A stretch of 64,000 bases of DNA from Salipiger bermudensis HTCC2601 (GCF_000153725.1 NZ_DS022277.1:343342-407341), one strand, 5' to 3'; shown: positions 9,043 through 17,773, numbered from the stretch's first letter. Numbers and translations: made by a program. Notes: generated by a model from the sequence alone, not told the origin.

Positions 9043-9164
9043 TTTCGGACTCCTCCCGTGACTGCTTCCGGAGCGTGCAGGCTCCCGGATCCTCTCAATC
9101 CCGGTCGATGCTAGTGACGTCACGGCTGAACGGTCAATCGAGCCACGGGCGCTCCGGCTCTGGG

Positions 9165-9181
9165 CCTAACGAGCGCATAGG
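9165..9181. promoter_or_regulatory. LysR-type palindrome, CCTAAC-GAGCG-CATAGG
   Basis: CCTA-N9-TAGG inverted repeat upstream of the TRAP system 1 operon, T-N11-A compatible. The right arm exactly matches the cluster consensus. Confidence 0.62.
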
Positions 9182-9510
9182 CAAAACCGCTGACTGAACT
9201 GCCGGTCACAATTTCCGGCTTGAAACAAAGGGGCTTGCAGCGCTTGATACAGTGGGAGGGACCTTGAATGTCGCCTGCCGAGCCGTGCGACGGGCGGAGG
9301 CCTCTCGCCCGCTGCTATTTCCGTGCGCTACGCGGCCTCCGGCCGCCGCAGCACGCGGAGAAGCCATAGGCAAAATTGAAGATTGATACCCTGCACTGCC
9401 GCACAAAATGCCCAAGGCAAGCGATCCTGTCGGGATAGCGCAAAAATATTTGCATTTGTTTCAGGGAATTGCACCCGCCAACCTTTTGCTGGACAGCGCG
9501 CGCCTCACGG

Positions 9511-9527
9511 CATAGACAAATCCTATT
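9511..9527. promoter_or_regulatory. LysR-type palindrome at the lysR promoter, CATAGA-CAAAT-CCTATT
   Basis: ATAG-N7-CTAT is a perfect inverted repeat, T-N11-A compatible, ending 45 bp before the lysR start codon. The position is typical for autoregulation of LysR-type genes. Confidence 0.65.
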
Positions 9528-9572
9528 GCCGGAAACGGCACCAGCGCTCCGTCGACTTTGGGAGGAATTGAC

Positions 9573-10610
9573 ATGAGCCGCCACGAAAAGCCCGGGAGCA
9601 ATCTCAACTTCAAGAGGCTTTCCTATTTTCTCGCGCTTGCCGAACACGGGTCGATCTCGGCCGCGGCCAACGCGCTCAACATGGCACAGCCATCGCTGTC
9701 CGAGAACATCGCCAAGCTCGAGGACGAGCTCGGCACCAAGCTCGCCATCCGCGGCGCCCGCGGCGTGCAGATGACCGAGGCCGGCGTTGCGCTGGCCGAA
9801 CGCGGCCGCGAGATCCTCAAGAGCGTCGGCGACATGATCGAGGAGATCCGCCAGATCGGCGGCGAGCCGCGCGGCACGCTCTCGATCGGCCTGCCGCCCT
9901 CACTGAGCATCCTGCTCAGCGTGCCACTGCTCGAGACCATCCACTACGAGTTTCCGCAGATCAAGCTGCACATTGCCGAAGCGATGTCGGGCGACATCAT
10001 CGAGTGGCTCAACACCGACCGGCTCGATCTCGGCTGCGTCTACGAGGCGCCCGACAACATCTCCTACGCGTTGCAGCCGCTGCTGACCGAAGAGATGTTC
10101 CTCGTCACCGCCACCGACAACTGGCAGGGCGAGCTCGGCCCCGACGGCGTGGCGCTCGAGCCGATCACCGCGGCGCAGCTCGCCGAGCTGCCGCTGGTGC
10201 TGACCAGCCAGACCCACGGCGCGCGCAAGCTCCAGGAGAAGTTTGCCCGCACCATTGGCGTCGATCTCAACGTCGTGGCCGAGATCGACTCGCTGCCGCA
10301 TATCGTCGAGATGGTGAGCCGCGCCAGCGCCTACACGCTGCTGTCGCACGGCGCGGTGGTCAAGCAGGTGGCCGACGGCACCCTTGCGATGGTGCCGATC
10401 AAGGAACCGACGATCCGCCGCACCGCCTATCTCGCCCGCTCGCGCATGCGCCCGGTGACGCGGGCCCGCACCGAGGTCGAATCCTTCATCCTCGAGATCA
10501 TCGCCGAGATGGTCGAGCGCTACCAGCTGCGCGCCATCGTGTCCGAGGAGGTCGAGAAGATGAAGGACCAAGCCAAACCCGCCGAAGAGCCCGTCCCCGA
10601 AGAGACGTGA
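9573..10610 (+). CDS. LysR-type transcriptional regulator, probable regulator of the cluster
   Basis: 345-residue LysR-family activator or repressor. The winged helix-turn-helix is at residues 26-60 (GSISAAANALNMAQPSLSEN, then KLEDELGTKL), followed by two effector-binding lobes; an acidic, proline-rich tail ends the protein. The best start is the ATG at 9573, with GGAGGA directly upstream; an in-frame TTG 15 bp earlier overlaps that ribosome site. It is the only LysR in the window and is divergent from TRAP system 1, with candidate operators at both ends of the shared region. The effector is unknown, presumably a pathway acid or CoA ester. Confidence 0.92.
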   Translation: MSRHEKPGSNLNFKRLSYFLALAEHGSISAAANALNMAQPSLSENIAKLEDELGTKLAIRGARGVQMTEAGVALAERGREILKSVGDMIEEIRQIGGEPRGTLSIGLPPSLSILLSVPLLETIHYEFPQIKLHIAEAMSGDIIEWLNTDRLDLGCVYEAPDNISYALQPLLTEEMFLVTATDNWQGELGPDGVALEPITAAQLAELPLVLTSQTHGARKLQEKFARTIGVDLNVVAEIDSLPHIVEMVSRASAYTLLSHGAVVKQVADGTLAMVPIKEPTIRRTAYLARSRMRPVTRARTEVESFILEIIAEMVERYQLRAIVSEEVEKMKDQAKPAEEPVPEET

Positions 10611-10617
10611 TATCCCG

Positions 10618-10634
10618 TCTAGGTGGTGCCTATG
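10618..10634. promoter_or_regulatory. LysR-type palindrome, TCTAGG-TGGTG-CCTATG
   Basis: CTAG-N7-CTAT arrangement, T-N11-A compatible, just after the lysR stop codon and 208 bp before the SDR operon at 10842. A lone CCTATC half lies at 10672. Confidence 0.55.
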
Positions 10635-10841
10635 GCACCGCCGGACAGGTTCCTCCCGACCGCCCGTTGCGCCTATCCTGCGGTTCAGCAACACGGGGGC
10701 ATTCCTGACGCCAACGGCCTGTTTCGCAACGAGTCTCCGACCCGCTGCGCGGCGCCGGTGCGGGGGCTCCCAAGGACGGAACCGCACCCGTCGGGCAGCT
10801 GCCGAGCCAGCGCCCGGGGCCGCTGAGGGAGGGCAAACGGA

Positions 10842-11600
10842 ATGGATCTCGGAATCGCGGGAAAACGCGCACTGATCATCGGAGGAACTTCGGGTCTCGG
10901 GCTCGCCAGTGCCGAGGCGCTGGCGGCGGAAGGCGTCGACCTGGCGTTGTCGGCCCGCAATCCCGACACGCTGGCCGAGGTCACCGCACGGCTCGCCGGG
11001 GCGCACGGCATCCGGGCCGAGGGCTTTGCCGGCGACGTGACCTCGCAGGAGGACGTGCGCCGCCTCCGCGAAGAGGTCGAGGCGTCGGGCGGCATCGACA
11101 TCCTCGTGCTCAACACCCCGCGCCCGCCGAGCCCGATGCGCGACTTCCTCGCCGAGACCGAGGATGCGCGCTGGGAAATGGCCTATCACAACCAGCTCGA
11201 GAGCGCGCTCTTCGTGCTGCGCCACCTGACGCCGCTGCTGCTCGACAAGGGCTGGGGGCGCATCGTGGCGATCACCTCGGCCAGCGTGAAGCAACCGATG
11301 CCGCGCCATGCGGTGTCGTCGATCTTCCGCGCCGGAGTGCACGCGGCGCTCAAGCACCTTGTGGACGAGGTCGGCCCGCACGGGGTGACGGTGAACGCGG
11401 TCGCGCCGGCCACCGTGATCACTCCGACCTTCGCCAATTACCACAACCTCGACGCCCGCGTCGCGGCGATCCCACTCAAGCGCCCCGGCAAGGGCGAGGA
11501 GCTGGGCGCGACGGTGGCCTTTCTCGCCTCGGACCATGCCGGCTTCATCACCGGAGAGACCATCCAGTTCGACGGCGGCATGACGCGGGCACTGCTGTGA
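10842..11600 (+). CDS. Atypical short-chain dehydrogenase lacking the Tyr-Lys catalytic pair
   Basis: 252-residue SDR-fold protein. The cofactor motif GGTSGLG (14-20) and C-terminal FDGGMT are normal. However, the NNAG motif is replaced by LNTP (about 90-93), and the YxxxK position reads Ser159-Ser-Ile-Phe-Arg163. A subgroup of SDRs carries SNxxR-type sequences here, so the gene is not damaged, but classical SDR chemistry is doubtful. The next SDR starts at a GTG overlapping its stop codon, so the two are coupled. The start is preceded by GAGGGAGGG. Confidence 0.83.
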   Translation: MDLGIAGKRALIIGGTSGLGLASAEALAAEGVDLALSARNPDTLAEVTARLAGAHGIRAEGFAGDVTSQEDVRRLREEVEASGGIDILVLNTPRPPSPMRDFLAETEDARWEMAYHNQLESALFVLRHLTPLLLDKGWGRIVAITSASVKQPMPRHAVSSIFRAGVHAALKHLVDEVGPHGVTVNAVAPATVITPTFANYHNLDARVAAIPLKRPGKGEELGATVAFLASDHAGFITGETIQFDGGMTRALL

Positions 11601-12352
11601 GCGGCGGCGCGTTTTCAGGGCGCACCGCCCTCGTTACCGGCGGTGCCAGCGGCATCGGGGCCGCGTCGGCCGCGCTGCTCGCGTCGAAGGGTGCGCGCGT
11701 GATCCTTGCCGATCTCGACGGCGATGCGGCACGGGCGGTGGCGGCACAACTCGGCGGCCGCGGCGAGGCGCTCGACGTGACCGACGCCGCGGCGGTCGAC
11801 GCCCTGCTCTCAGTGCTGGAGGCCGAGGCCTGGGGCCCCGATGTGCTGGTGAATTCCGCCGGAATGCGCGAGTTCGCCGACCCGCTGGAGATCACAGAGG
11901 CCGACTGGGCGCGGGTGCTGACGGTCAATCTCAGCGGCACCTTCCACGTCGCGCAGGGCGTGGCGCGGCGGCTCAAGACCGCAGGCAAGACTGGCGCCAT
12001 CGTCAACGTCGCCTCGACCTCCGGTCTCGTCGCCTCCGAAAACCGCGCCGCCTATGTCTCGGCCAAGCACGGGGTCGTGGGGCTGACCAAACAGCTGGCG
12101 CTTGATCTCGGACCGGTGGGCATTCGCGTCAACGCAGTGGCGCCGGGCGTGATCCGCACCCCGATGACCGAGCTCTATTTCTCCGATCCCGACATGATCG
12201 ACCGCCTCAGGCGCGCCTACCCGCTGGGCCGCGCCGGAGCCCCGGAGGAGGTGGCCGAGGTCATCGCCTTCCTCGCCTCCGAGCGCGCCCGCTACGTCAC
12301 CGGCACGGTGGTGCCGGTCGATGGCGGCTACACTGCGGGGCGGCGCAAGTGA
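11597..12352 (+). CDS. Short-chain dehydrogenase/reductase, FabG-like
   Basis: 251-residue classical SDR with NAD(P) motif TGGASGIG (14-21), NSAG (86-89), Ser140 and Tyr153-x-x-x-Lys157, so catalytically competent. Start is GTG at 11597, overlapping the stop of the preceding SDR (GTGA). Residue Asp41 after strand 2 (LADLDGD) favours NAD(H). The direction of the reaction (oxidation of a ring hydroxyl or a beta-hydroxyacyl group) cannot be decided. Confidence 0.87.
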   Translation: MSGGAFSGRTALVTGGASGIGAASAALLASKGARVILADLDGDAARAVAAQLGGRGEALDVTDAAAVDALLSVLEAEAWGPDVLVNSAGMREFADPLEITEADWARVLTVNLSGTFHVAQGVARRLKTAGKTGAIVNVASTSGLVASENRAAYVSAKHGVVGLTKQLALDLGPVGIRVNAVAPGVIRTPMTELYFSDPDMIDRLRRAYPLGRAGAPEEVAEVIAFLASERARYVTGTVVPVDGGYTAGRRK

Positions 12353-12374
12353 GCCGTCCCGGTCAGGGCCTGCC

Positions 12375-13778
12375 ATGCCCGTCATGATCCGGCCCCACCC
12401 CCACCTGCAGGTCGCCTTCAGCGCGCTCGTCGTGCTGCTGATCGCGTTGCAGGCACTGCTGGAATGGGGGGGCACGGCGGCGCTGCAAGGGCCGGTGGCG
12501 GTGATCAGCTTCCTGATCGTGCCCTTTCTCGCGCTCGAGGCGGGGCTCGTCGGCTGGCTCTTCCTGTCGGTGGCGGGCGCGGTCACGTTGGCGTTGATCC
12601 TGCAGGGGGCCGACTGGCTGCCGGTGGTGCGCCGGGCGCTGCTGACATCCGGATTCTACGCGGCGTTCTTTTGCGCGCTGTCGCTGCTGCGCAACGTCTC
12701 GCAATCCTCGCCAGCGATGGAGAAGGCCGGCACCTTCCTTGCCCGCCAGCCGCCCGGGCGGCGCTACATGGCGCTGACCGTCGGGGCGCATATCTTCGCG
12801 CTGGTGCTGAATTACGGCGCCATCCAGCTGCTCGGCGCGCTGTCGCTGACCAGCGCCCGCACCGAGCCCGACGAGGAGATCCGCCGCATCCGCATCCGTC
12901 GCATGATGCTGGCGATCCAACGCGGTTTCATATCCTCCCTGCCGTGGTCGCCCCTGTCCTTCTCGGTGGCAATCGCGGTCTCGGTGATCCCGGGCACAAG
13001 CTGGGGCCAGCTGCTGCTGCCGGGGCTGGTGACGGGGGTGATCTATTTCGGCACCGGCTGGGCGATGGACACGATCTTCAAGCCCAAGGTCTCGGGCGGC
13101 CGCCGCGCGGTGCAGCTCGATCCCGGGCGCTGGACGGCGCTGCTGCCGTTGGCGCTGCTGCTGGCGATCATGCTGACCTGCATCCTCGTGGTCGAGCTGG
13201 CCCTGCACATCCGGGTGATCGGCATCGTCCTGGTGGTGATCCCGGCGATCTCTCTGGTGTGGCTGTGGCTGCAGAGCGAGGCACCCGGCGCCTTCGCAGG
13301 GCGGCTGCGCGACTACGCTTTGGTCGAGCTCAATGGCTACAAGCACGAGATCCTGCTGCTGATGTCGGCGGGCTATATCGGCATCACCGCCTCGGCGCTG
13401 CTGGGGCCGTGGATGGCCGCCGCCGAGATCGACCTCGCGGCGCTGCCGACCCCGGTGATCCTGCTGTCGCTTCTCTGGATCCTGCCGATCATGGGGCAGA
13501 TCGGGGCCAACCCGATCCTGACGCTGTCGCTGATCGGCCCGCTGCTGCCGACCCCCGAGGCGCTCGGCATCTCGCCCACGGCGCTCGCGGTGGCGCTGAT
13601 CTGCGGCTGGATCCTCACCGGTATCACGTCGCCCTTCACCGCCACGACGCTGCTGATCGCGCGCTTCGGCGGCATCACGCCCTACCAGGTCGGCTGGGTC
13701 TGGAACCGCGGCTTCTTCTGCGCGGTGATGGTGCTGCTCTCGCTCTGGGTGCTGCTTTTCGCCTACGTGCTGGGCTAG
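12375..13778 (+). CDS. Unrecognised multi-pass membrane protein, possible ion-coupled permease
   Basis: 467-residue, very hydrophobic protein with about 11-12 predicted membrane spans and a cytoplasmic-looking basic loop (EEIRRIRIRRMM, near residue 165-180). Two re-entrant-like segments, GQIGANPILTLSLIGPLLP and SPFTATTLLIARFGG, resemble the hairpins of the ion-transporter superfamily (DASS / ArsB-like), but I do not recognise the family. Third gene of the SDR operon, 22 bp after the previous stop codon. An ATG nine bases downstream is an alternative start. A transporter for a pathway acid is the simplest guess. Confidence 0.7.
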   Translation: MPVMIRPHPHLQVAFSALVVLLIALQALLEWGGTAALQGPVAVISFLIVPFLALEAGLVGWLFLSVAGAVTLALILQGADWLPVVRRALLTSGFYAAFFCALSLLRNVSQSSPAMEKAGTFLARQPPGRRYMALTVGAHIFALVLNYGAIQLLGALSLTSARTEPDEEIRRIRIRRMMLAIQRGFISSLPWSPLSFSVAIAVSVIPGTSWGQLLLPGLVTGVIYFGTGWAMDTIFKPKVSGGRRAVQLDPGRWTALLPLALLLAIMLTCILVVELALHIRVIGIVLVVIPAISLVWLWLQSEAPGAFAGRLRDYALVELNGYKHEILLLMSAGYIGITASALLGPWMAAAEIDLAALPTPVILLSLLWILPIMGQIGANPILTLSLIGPLLPTPEALGISPTALAVALICGWILTGITSPFTATTLLIARFGGITPYQVGWVWNRGFFCAVMVLLSLWVLLFAYVLG

Positions 13779-13798
13779 GTCGGCGAGTTACTGACGTG

Positions 13799-13830
13799 AA
13801 AAGGCCCTCCGCAATCGCTTGCGGAGGGCC
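13799..13830 (-). terminator. Terminator hairpin, leftward
   Basis: Perfect 12-bp stem GGCCCTCCGCAA / TTGCGGAGGGCC with a TCGC loop. Read leftward it is followed by TTTT, so it terminates the gene ending at 13857. It also lies after the rightward membrane-protein gene and may act on both. Confidence 0.8.
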
Positions 13831-13856
13831 GTGACCGGACACGAGAAGCGCCGGCG

Positions 13857-14804
13857 TCAGTCGGCGAAGCGCAGCACCACCCGGCCGCGCGCTGTGTTCT
13901 TCTCGGCCGTGGTGAACGCCGCCTGCGCCTCGCTGAAGGGCACCACCCCGTCGGGCGCGACACGGCCCGCCAGCGAGCCCTTGGCGATATGCTCTCCCAC
14001 CGCCGCAACCATCTCGGGCCGGGCCATCGCGTCGAGCACCGAGACATAAGTGCATTTCAGCCGCGAGTCGGTGACCGGGTTCGACTTGCGCAGCGCAACC
14101 GCCACGCCGCCGGGCTTGACCAGATGCGAGACGTGATCGCCGATCAGCGCGCCGTCGATCAGCCCGTCCGCCTCCCCCCCGTAGGCCGCCTTGAAGGCCT
14201 CCGAGAGCCCCTCGCTGCGCGGCAGAACGGTCTCGGCACCGAGCGAGCGCACCAGCTCCGCGTCGGTCTCGGAGGCGTTGGTGGCGGCGCGGATGCCGGC
14301 CTGCTTTGCCAGTTGCAGCACCGACCCGCCCAGCATCCCGGCCCCGCCGGTGACGAGCAGCAGCTCGCCGGCCTTCAGCCCGGTCAGCTCCAGCGACAGC
14401 ATCGCGGTGAGCGCGTTCATCGGCACCGTGGCGGCGGCGACCAGGTCTGTTCCCTCGGGAACAGAGGCGACCTGCCCGGCCGGTACGCAGACATATTGGG
14501 TGTGCGCCCCGCCCGCCTGCCGGCGCGGGTTCACCACTCCGATCACCGGCTGGCCCGGTTTCAGCGTCACCCCCTCGCCCACCGCGTGGACATGGCCCGA
14601 GAACTCCATCCCGGCGATATAGGGCGGCGTGAGCTCGGTCATCATCGCCGCCTGTTTGCCGTCGCGCATCATCAGGTCGGTGGGGTTCACCGGGGCGGCG
14701 ACCACCTCGACCACCACCTCACCGGCGGCGGGGCTGGGGATGTCACGCTCGATCACCTGCAGGACCGACGAGTCGCCGTATTCGTGGAAGGCTACGCTTT
14801 TCAT
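13857..14804 (-). CDS. NADPH:quinone oxidoreductase-like MDR protein
   Basis: 315-residue medium-chain dehydrogenase/reductase of the zinc-free quinone-oxidoreductase / enoyl-reductase type. The N-terminal GroES-like half includes PVNPTDLMMRDG and the strand block IAGMEFSGHVHAVG; the Rossmann half has VTGGAGMLGGSV near residue 145. No Zn-ligand cysteine cluster is present. The start at 14804 has AAGGAGA upstream; an in-frame ATG 33 bp earlier has none. Two LysR-type palindromes lie upstream (14843 and 14896). Likely an NADPH-dependent double-bond or quinone reductase. Confidence 0.86.
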   Translation of the reverse strand: MKSVAFHEYGDSSVLQVIERDIPSPAAGEVVVEVVAAPVNPTDLMMRDGKQAAMMTELTPPYIAGMEFSGHVHAVGEGVTLKPGQPVIGVVNPRRQAGGAHTQYVCVPAGQVASVPEGTDLVAAATVPMNALTAMLSLELTGLKAGELLLVTGGAGMLGGSVLQLAKQAGIRAATNASETDAELVRSLGAETVLPRSEGLSEAFKAAYGGEADGLIDGALIGDHVSHLVKPGGVAVALRKSNPVTDSRLKCTYVSVLDAMARPEMVAAVGEHIAKGSLAGRVAPDGVVPFSEAQAAFTTAEKNTARGRVVLRFAD

Positions 14805-14842
14805 TCGGATCTCCTTTGCCGCAACGGCTTGTTTCAAAAAGG

Positions 14843-14859
14843 TCTATGCGCCCCATGCG
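14843..14859. promoter_or_regulatory. LysR-type palindrome, TCTATG-CGCCC-CATGCG
   Basis: Imperfect copy (left arm 5/6, right arm 4/6) 39 bp upstream of the quinone-oxidoreductase start codon. Confidence 0.45.
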
Positions 14860-14895
14860 CCGCCATCAACGGTGCCGCCCGGACCGGTGCGCAGC

Positions 14896-14912
14896 GCAAG
14901 GCAGAGCCTATG
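14896..14912. promoter_or_regulatory. LysR-type half palindrome, GCAAGG-CAGAG-CCTATG
   Basis: Right arm exact, left arm degenerate; 37 bp from the site at 14843, so the pair could form the two-dimer array typical of LysR regulators. Confidence 0.4.
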
Positions 14913-14930
14913 GGCGCTGCCGGACCCCGC

Positions 14931-15659
14931 TCAGTGGAACGAGCGCCCGCCATCCACCGCCAGCGCCGCGCCGGTCACGTAGCTGGCCTCGGGCCCGGTG
15001 AGCCACAGGATCGAGCGCGCGACCTCGGCCGGATCGGCGGGGCGCCCGAGCGCGTAATTCCCGGTATTGCCGAGATAGGGCGCCCCCATCGGCGTATCGA
15101 CGAGCCCGGGACAGACGCTGTTGACCCGGATCCCCGGGGCGAGCTCGGCGGCGAGCGAGCGCGACAGCGCCACAACCGCCCCCTTGGAGGCGGCATAGCT
15201 CGACAGGCCCGGCGCGTTCGGCAGAAGCCCCTGCGCCGAGGCGATGTTGACCACCGTGGCCCCGGTCTCGCGCTGCAGGAAGGGCAGGCAGGCACGGATC
15301 ACCAGGTAGGTGCCGTTGAGATTGACATCGATCTGCTTGCGCCACGCCTCGGCAGGCATCTCGAGCAGCTTTCCGGTCAGCATGATGCCGGCGGCGTTGA
15401 CCACGCCGTCGATGCCGCCAAGGGCCTCGGCGGCGCGGTCGATGGACTGCTCCACCGCCTCGGCATCGGTGATGTCGAGCCCGATGCCGAGCCCCTCCCC
15501 CTCGCCCAGCGTTGCCTCTGCGCCGGCCCCGTCGAGGTCGAGCAGCGCCAGCGCCGCGCCCTCCTGCCGGAACAACTCGGCCACCGCCTTGCCGATGCCC
15601 GAGGCCGCTCCCGTCACCACGATCCTGCGCCCCGCGAGGCGCCGCGTGTTCTCTGTCAT
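14931..15659 (-). CDS. Short-chain dehydrogenase/reductase
   Basis: 242-residue classical SDR with TGAASGIG (16-23), NAAG (88-91), Ser141 and Tyr155-x-x-x-Lys159. Last gene of the leftward operon MmgE/PrpD - OYE - SDR - SDR; 40 bp after the preceding SDR. The ribosome site GAGGAGAG is good. An acidic residue after strand 2 (LLDLDG) favours NAD(H). Substrate unknown. Confidence 0.87.
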   Translation of the reverse strand: MTENTRRLAGRRIVVTGAASGIGKAVAELFRQEGAALALLDLDGAGAEATLGEGEGLGIGLDITDAEAVEQSIDRAAEALGGIDGVVNAAGIMLTGKLLEMPAEAWRKQIDVNLNGTYLVIRACLPFLQRETGATVVNIASAQGLLPNAPGLSSYAASKGAVVALSRSLAAELAPGIRVNSVCPGLVDTPMGAPYLGNTGNYALGRPADPAEVARSILWLTGPEASYVTGAALAVDGGRSFH

Positions 15660-15699
15660 CCGTTCTCTCCTCCCTGTGTCACCGGCCCGGTCCGCCCGG

Positions 15700-16497
15700 T
15701 CAGCCGGTGCTCATCTGCTTTTTCATCTGCTGGCGCATGAAGGTGGTCGACCCGGCGCTGTAGCCGCCGTCGATGGCGATCTCCGCCCCGGTGATGAAGC
15801 TCGCGCTGTCGCAGGCGAGGAACAGCACCAGCTCGGCGCATTCCGAGGGCGTGCCCGCACGCTCCATCGGGATGCTGGCACGCAGGGACTGCGCCAGCGC
15901 TGGCGAGGCGTTGGCAAACAGCGCGGTCCCCTCGATCTGGCCGGGATGGATGGAGTTCACCCGGATGCCCCACGGCGCGTATTCCACCGAGGCCGTCTTC
16001 GACAACCCGCGCAGCCCCCATTTGCTCGCGGTGTAGGCGGCGTCGTAATGGGCCGTCAGCCCGGCCGCCGACGAGACGTTGACGATCGAGCCGCCGCCGC
16101 TGTCGCGGATCACCGGTGCAGCGAGCTTCATGCCGAGCATCGGCCCGGTGAGGTTGATGTCGAGCGCCCGCTGCCACGCACCGAGCGCGGTCTCGTCGAT
16201 GGTGCTTCGCGGCACGATACCGGCATTGTTGACCAGCACGTTGAGCCCGCCGAAGCGCTCCTGCGCCAGCGCGATGGCGGCGGTCCAGTCCGGCTCGGAG
16301 CCGACATCGTGATGCAGGTAGGCGGCACGGCCTCCCGCCTGCTCGATCCCAGCCACCACCTCGGCGCCGTTGGCGTCGTCGATATCGGTCACCACCACCG
16401 CCGCGCCCTCGGCTGCGAAGAGCCTGGCCTCGGCGGCCCCCTGCCCGTTCGCCGCGCCGGTGATCAGTGCCACCTTGCCCTCGAGCCTGCCGCTCAT
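15700..16497 (-). CDS. Short-chain dehydrogenase/reductase, 3-alpha/20-beta-HSD-like
   Basis: 265-residue classical SDR: TGAANGQG (13-20, a variant glycine motif seen in hydroxysteroid-type and cyclohexanol-type SDRs), NNAG (90-93), Ser142/143 and Tyr155-x-x-x-Lys159. The C-terminal tail is basic and methionine-rich. Start at 16497 with AAGGGAGA upstream; an upstream in-frame methionine lacks a ribosome site. The variant motif suggests an alicyclic alcohol substrate, as an inference only. Confidence 0.86.
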   Translation of the reverse strand: MSGRLEGKVALITGAANGQGAAEARLFAAEGAAVVVTDIDDANGAEVVAGIEQAGGRAAYLHHDVGSEPDWTAAIALAQERFGGLNVLVNNAGIVPRSTIDETALGAWQRALDINLTGPMLGMKLAAPVIRDSGGGSIVNVSSAAGLTAHYDAAYTASKWGLRGLSKTASVEYAPWGIRVNSIHPGQIEGTALFANASPALAQSLRASIPMERAGTPSECAELVLFLACDSASFITGAEIAIDGGYSAGSTTFMRQQMKKQMSTG

Positions 16498-16535
16498 GCC
16501 TGTCTCCCTTTCGTCTTGCCTCCGCCGCGCGCTAC

Positions 16536-17702
16536 TCATGCCTGTGCCCGCTCGGCGGCGGCGCGCTCTTCCTCGTACTCGCGGATGATCGCCTCACGCT
16601 TCTCGAGCCACCAGCCGACATTGGGCTGCCAGTGGCCGTAGCTGCGCGTGGGATCGAGCTCGGTCAGCGCCATGTCCGGCCAGTTGGGATTGTTGAGGCA
16701 CTCGCGCCCGATGGCGACGATATCCGCCTGGCCCGCGCTCAGCGCCTCCTCGGCCTGCCGAGGCTTGAAGATCAGTCCGACGCCCACCGTCGGCAGCTCC
16801 GAGCCCTCGCGCACCGCCTGGCTCAGCGGCAGCTGGAAGCCGGGGTAGCGCGCCAGCCGGTTCATCGTCGCGGCGCCGCCGATGCCCCCGGAGGAGCAGT
16901 CGATCACATCGACGCCGATCTCGCGCAGGCGCTGGCCGTAGATCACCGACTCCTCCAGCGTCCAGCCTTCCTCGACCCCGTCGACGGCGCTGATGCGCAC
17001 GAAGAGCAGCTTGTCCTCGGGCACCACGTCGCGCACCGCCGCGATCACCTCGAGCGGGAAGCGCATCCGGTTTTCGAGCTCGCCGCCGTAGTCATCGTTG
17101 CGCCGGTTGGCGATGGGCGAGAGGAACTGGTTCAAGAGGTAGCCGTGGGCGGAGTGAACCTCGATCACGTCGAAGCCCGCCTCGACCGATCGCCGCGCCG
17201 CATCGACCCACATCTGCTTCACCCGTGGCAGATCCTCGGAGGCGATCTCGGCCGGCACCGGCTTGCCCTCGCCCACCGGGATCGGGCTCGGACCGATGGC
17301 CTGCCACGGCGCCTCGCCGCGCAGCTCAAGATCCTCCTCGGTCAGCGGCGAGCCGCCATGCCAGGGCCGCCGCGCGCTCGACTTGCGCCCGGCATGCTGG
17401 AGCTGGATCGCCGCCACCGAGCCCTGCGCCCGGATGAAGCGTGCGATGCGCGCCAGCGGCGCAACCTGCGCGTCGGTCCAGATCCCAAGATCGGCATAGC
17501 TGTGGCGGCCCACCGGGTCGATCGAGGTCGCCTCGAGCATCACCAGCCCGGCACCGCCCATCGCCAGCCGGCCGTAATGGGCAAAGTGCCAGTCCGTCGC
17601 GATACCGTCACCGGAGGTCGAATAGGTGCACATCGGCGAGACCATGATCCGGTTGGGCAACGTGACGCCACGCAGGGCGAGCGGTTGGGACAGCAGCGAC
17701 AT
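16536..17702 (-). CDS. NADH:flavin oxidoreductase, Old Yellow Enzyme family (YqjM-type)
   Basis: 388-residue FMN-dependent TIM-barrel ene-reductase. Hallmarks of the YqjM class: Cys25 in MCTYS, the IQLQHAGRKSS motif (99-109), His183 and His186 in HSAHGYLLNQF, and YGGELENRMRF. Such enzymes reduce activated C=C bonds of enones, including cyclic enones. Co-transcribed with the MmgE/PrpD gene upstream (71 bp gap) and two SDRs downstream, which fits reduction of an unsaturated ring ketone. Confidence 0.92.
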   Translation of the reverse strand: MSLLSQPLALRGVTLPNRIMVSPMCTYSTSGDGIATDWHFAHYGRLAMGGAGLVMLEATSIDPVGRHSYADLGIWTDAQVAPLARIARFIRAQGSVAAIQLQHAGRKSSARRPWHGGSPLTEEDLELRGEAPWQAIGPSPIPVGEGKPVPAEIASEDLPRVKQMWVDAARRSVEAGFDVIEVHSAHGYLLNQFLSPIANRRNDDYGGELENRMRFPLEVIAAVRDVVPEDKLLFVRISAVDGVEEGWTLEESVIYGQRLREIGVDVIDCSSGGIGGAATMNRLARYPGFQLPLSQAVREGSELPTVGVGLIFKPRQAEEALSAGQADIVAIGRECLNNPNWPDMALTELDPTRSYGHWQPNVGWWLEKREAIIREYEEERAAAERAQA

Positions 17703-17773
17703 GAATCGGATTCCTCGAATTGGGTCACGGGGCGGGCGGTGGCCTCACCGCCCGGCGAAGACGGAAGGAGCGC

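Larger units (their letters stand above)
9043..9572. other. 530-bp dctP / lysR divergent regulatory region
   Basis: No gene. It holds a 17-bp LysR-type palindrome near each divergent gene (9165-9181 and 9511-9527) and a CATAGG half-site at 9365. The 11-mer CATAGGCAAAA occurs twice (9176 and 9365). An AT-rich stretch at about 9435-9475 may hold the lysR promoter. Confidence 0.6.

Noticed and set aside
9187-9210. TGACTGA...GGTCA resembling the TetR palindrome of 35332
   Set aside because: Arms do not pair symmetrically and the centre differs; a chance resemblance is likelier.
10004-10708. A second frame overlapping the lysR gene
   Set aside because: Arginine- and alanine-rich translation without any motif; the lysR frame explains the DNA.
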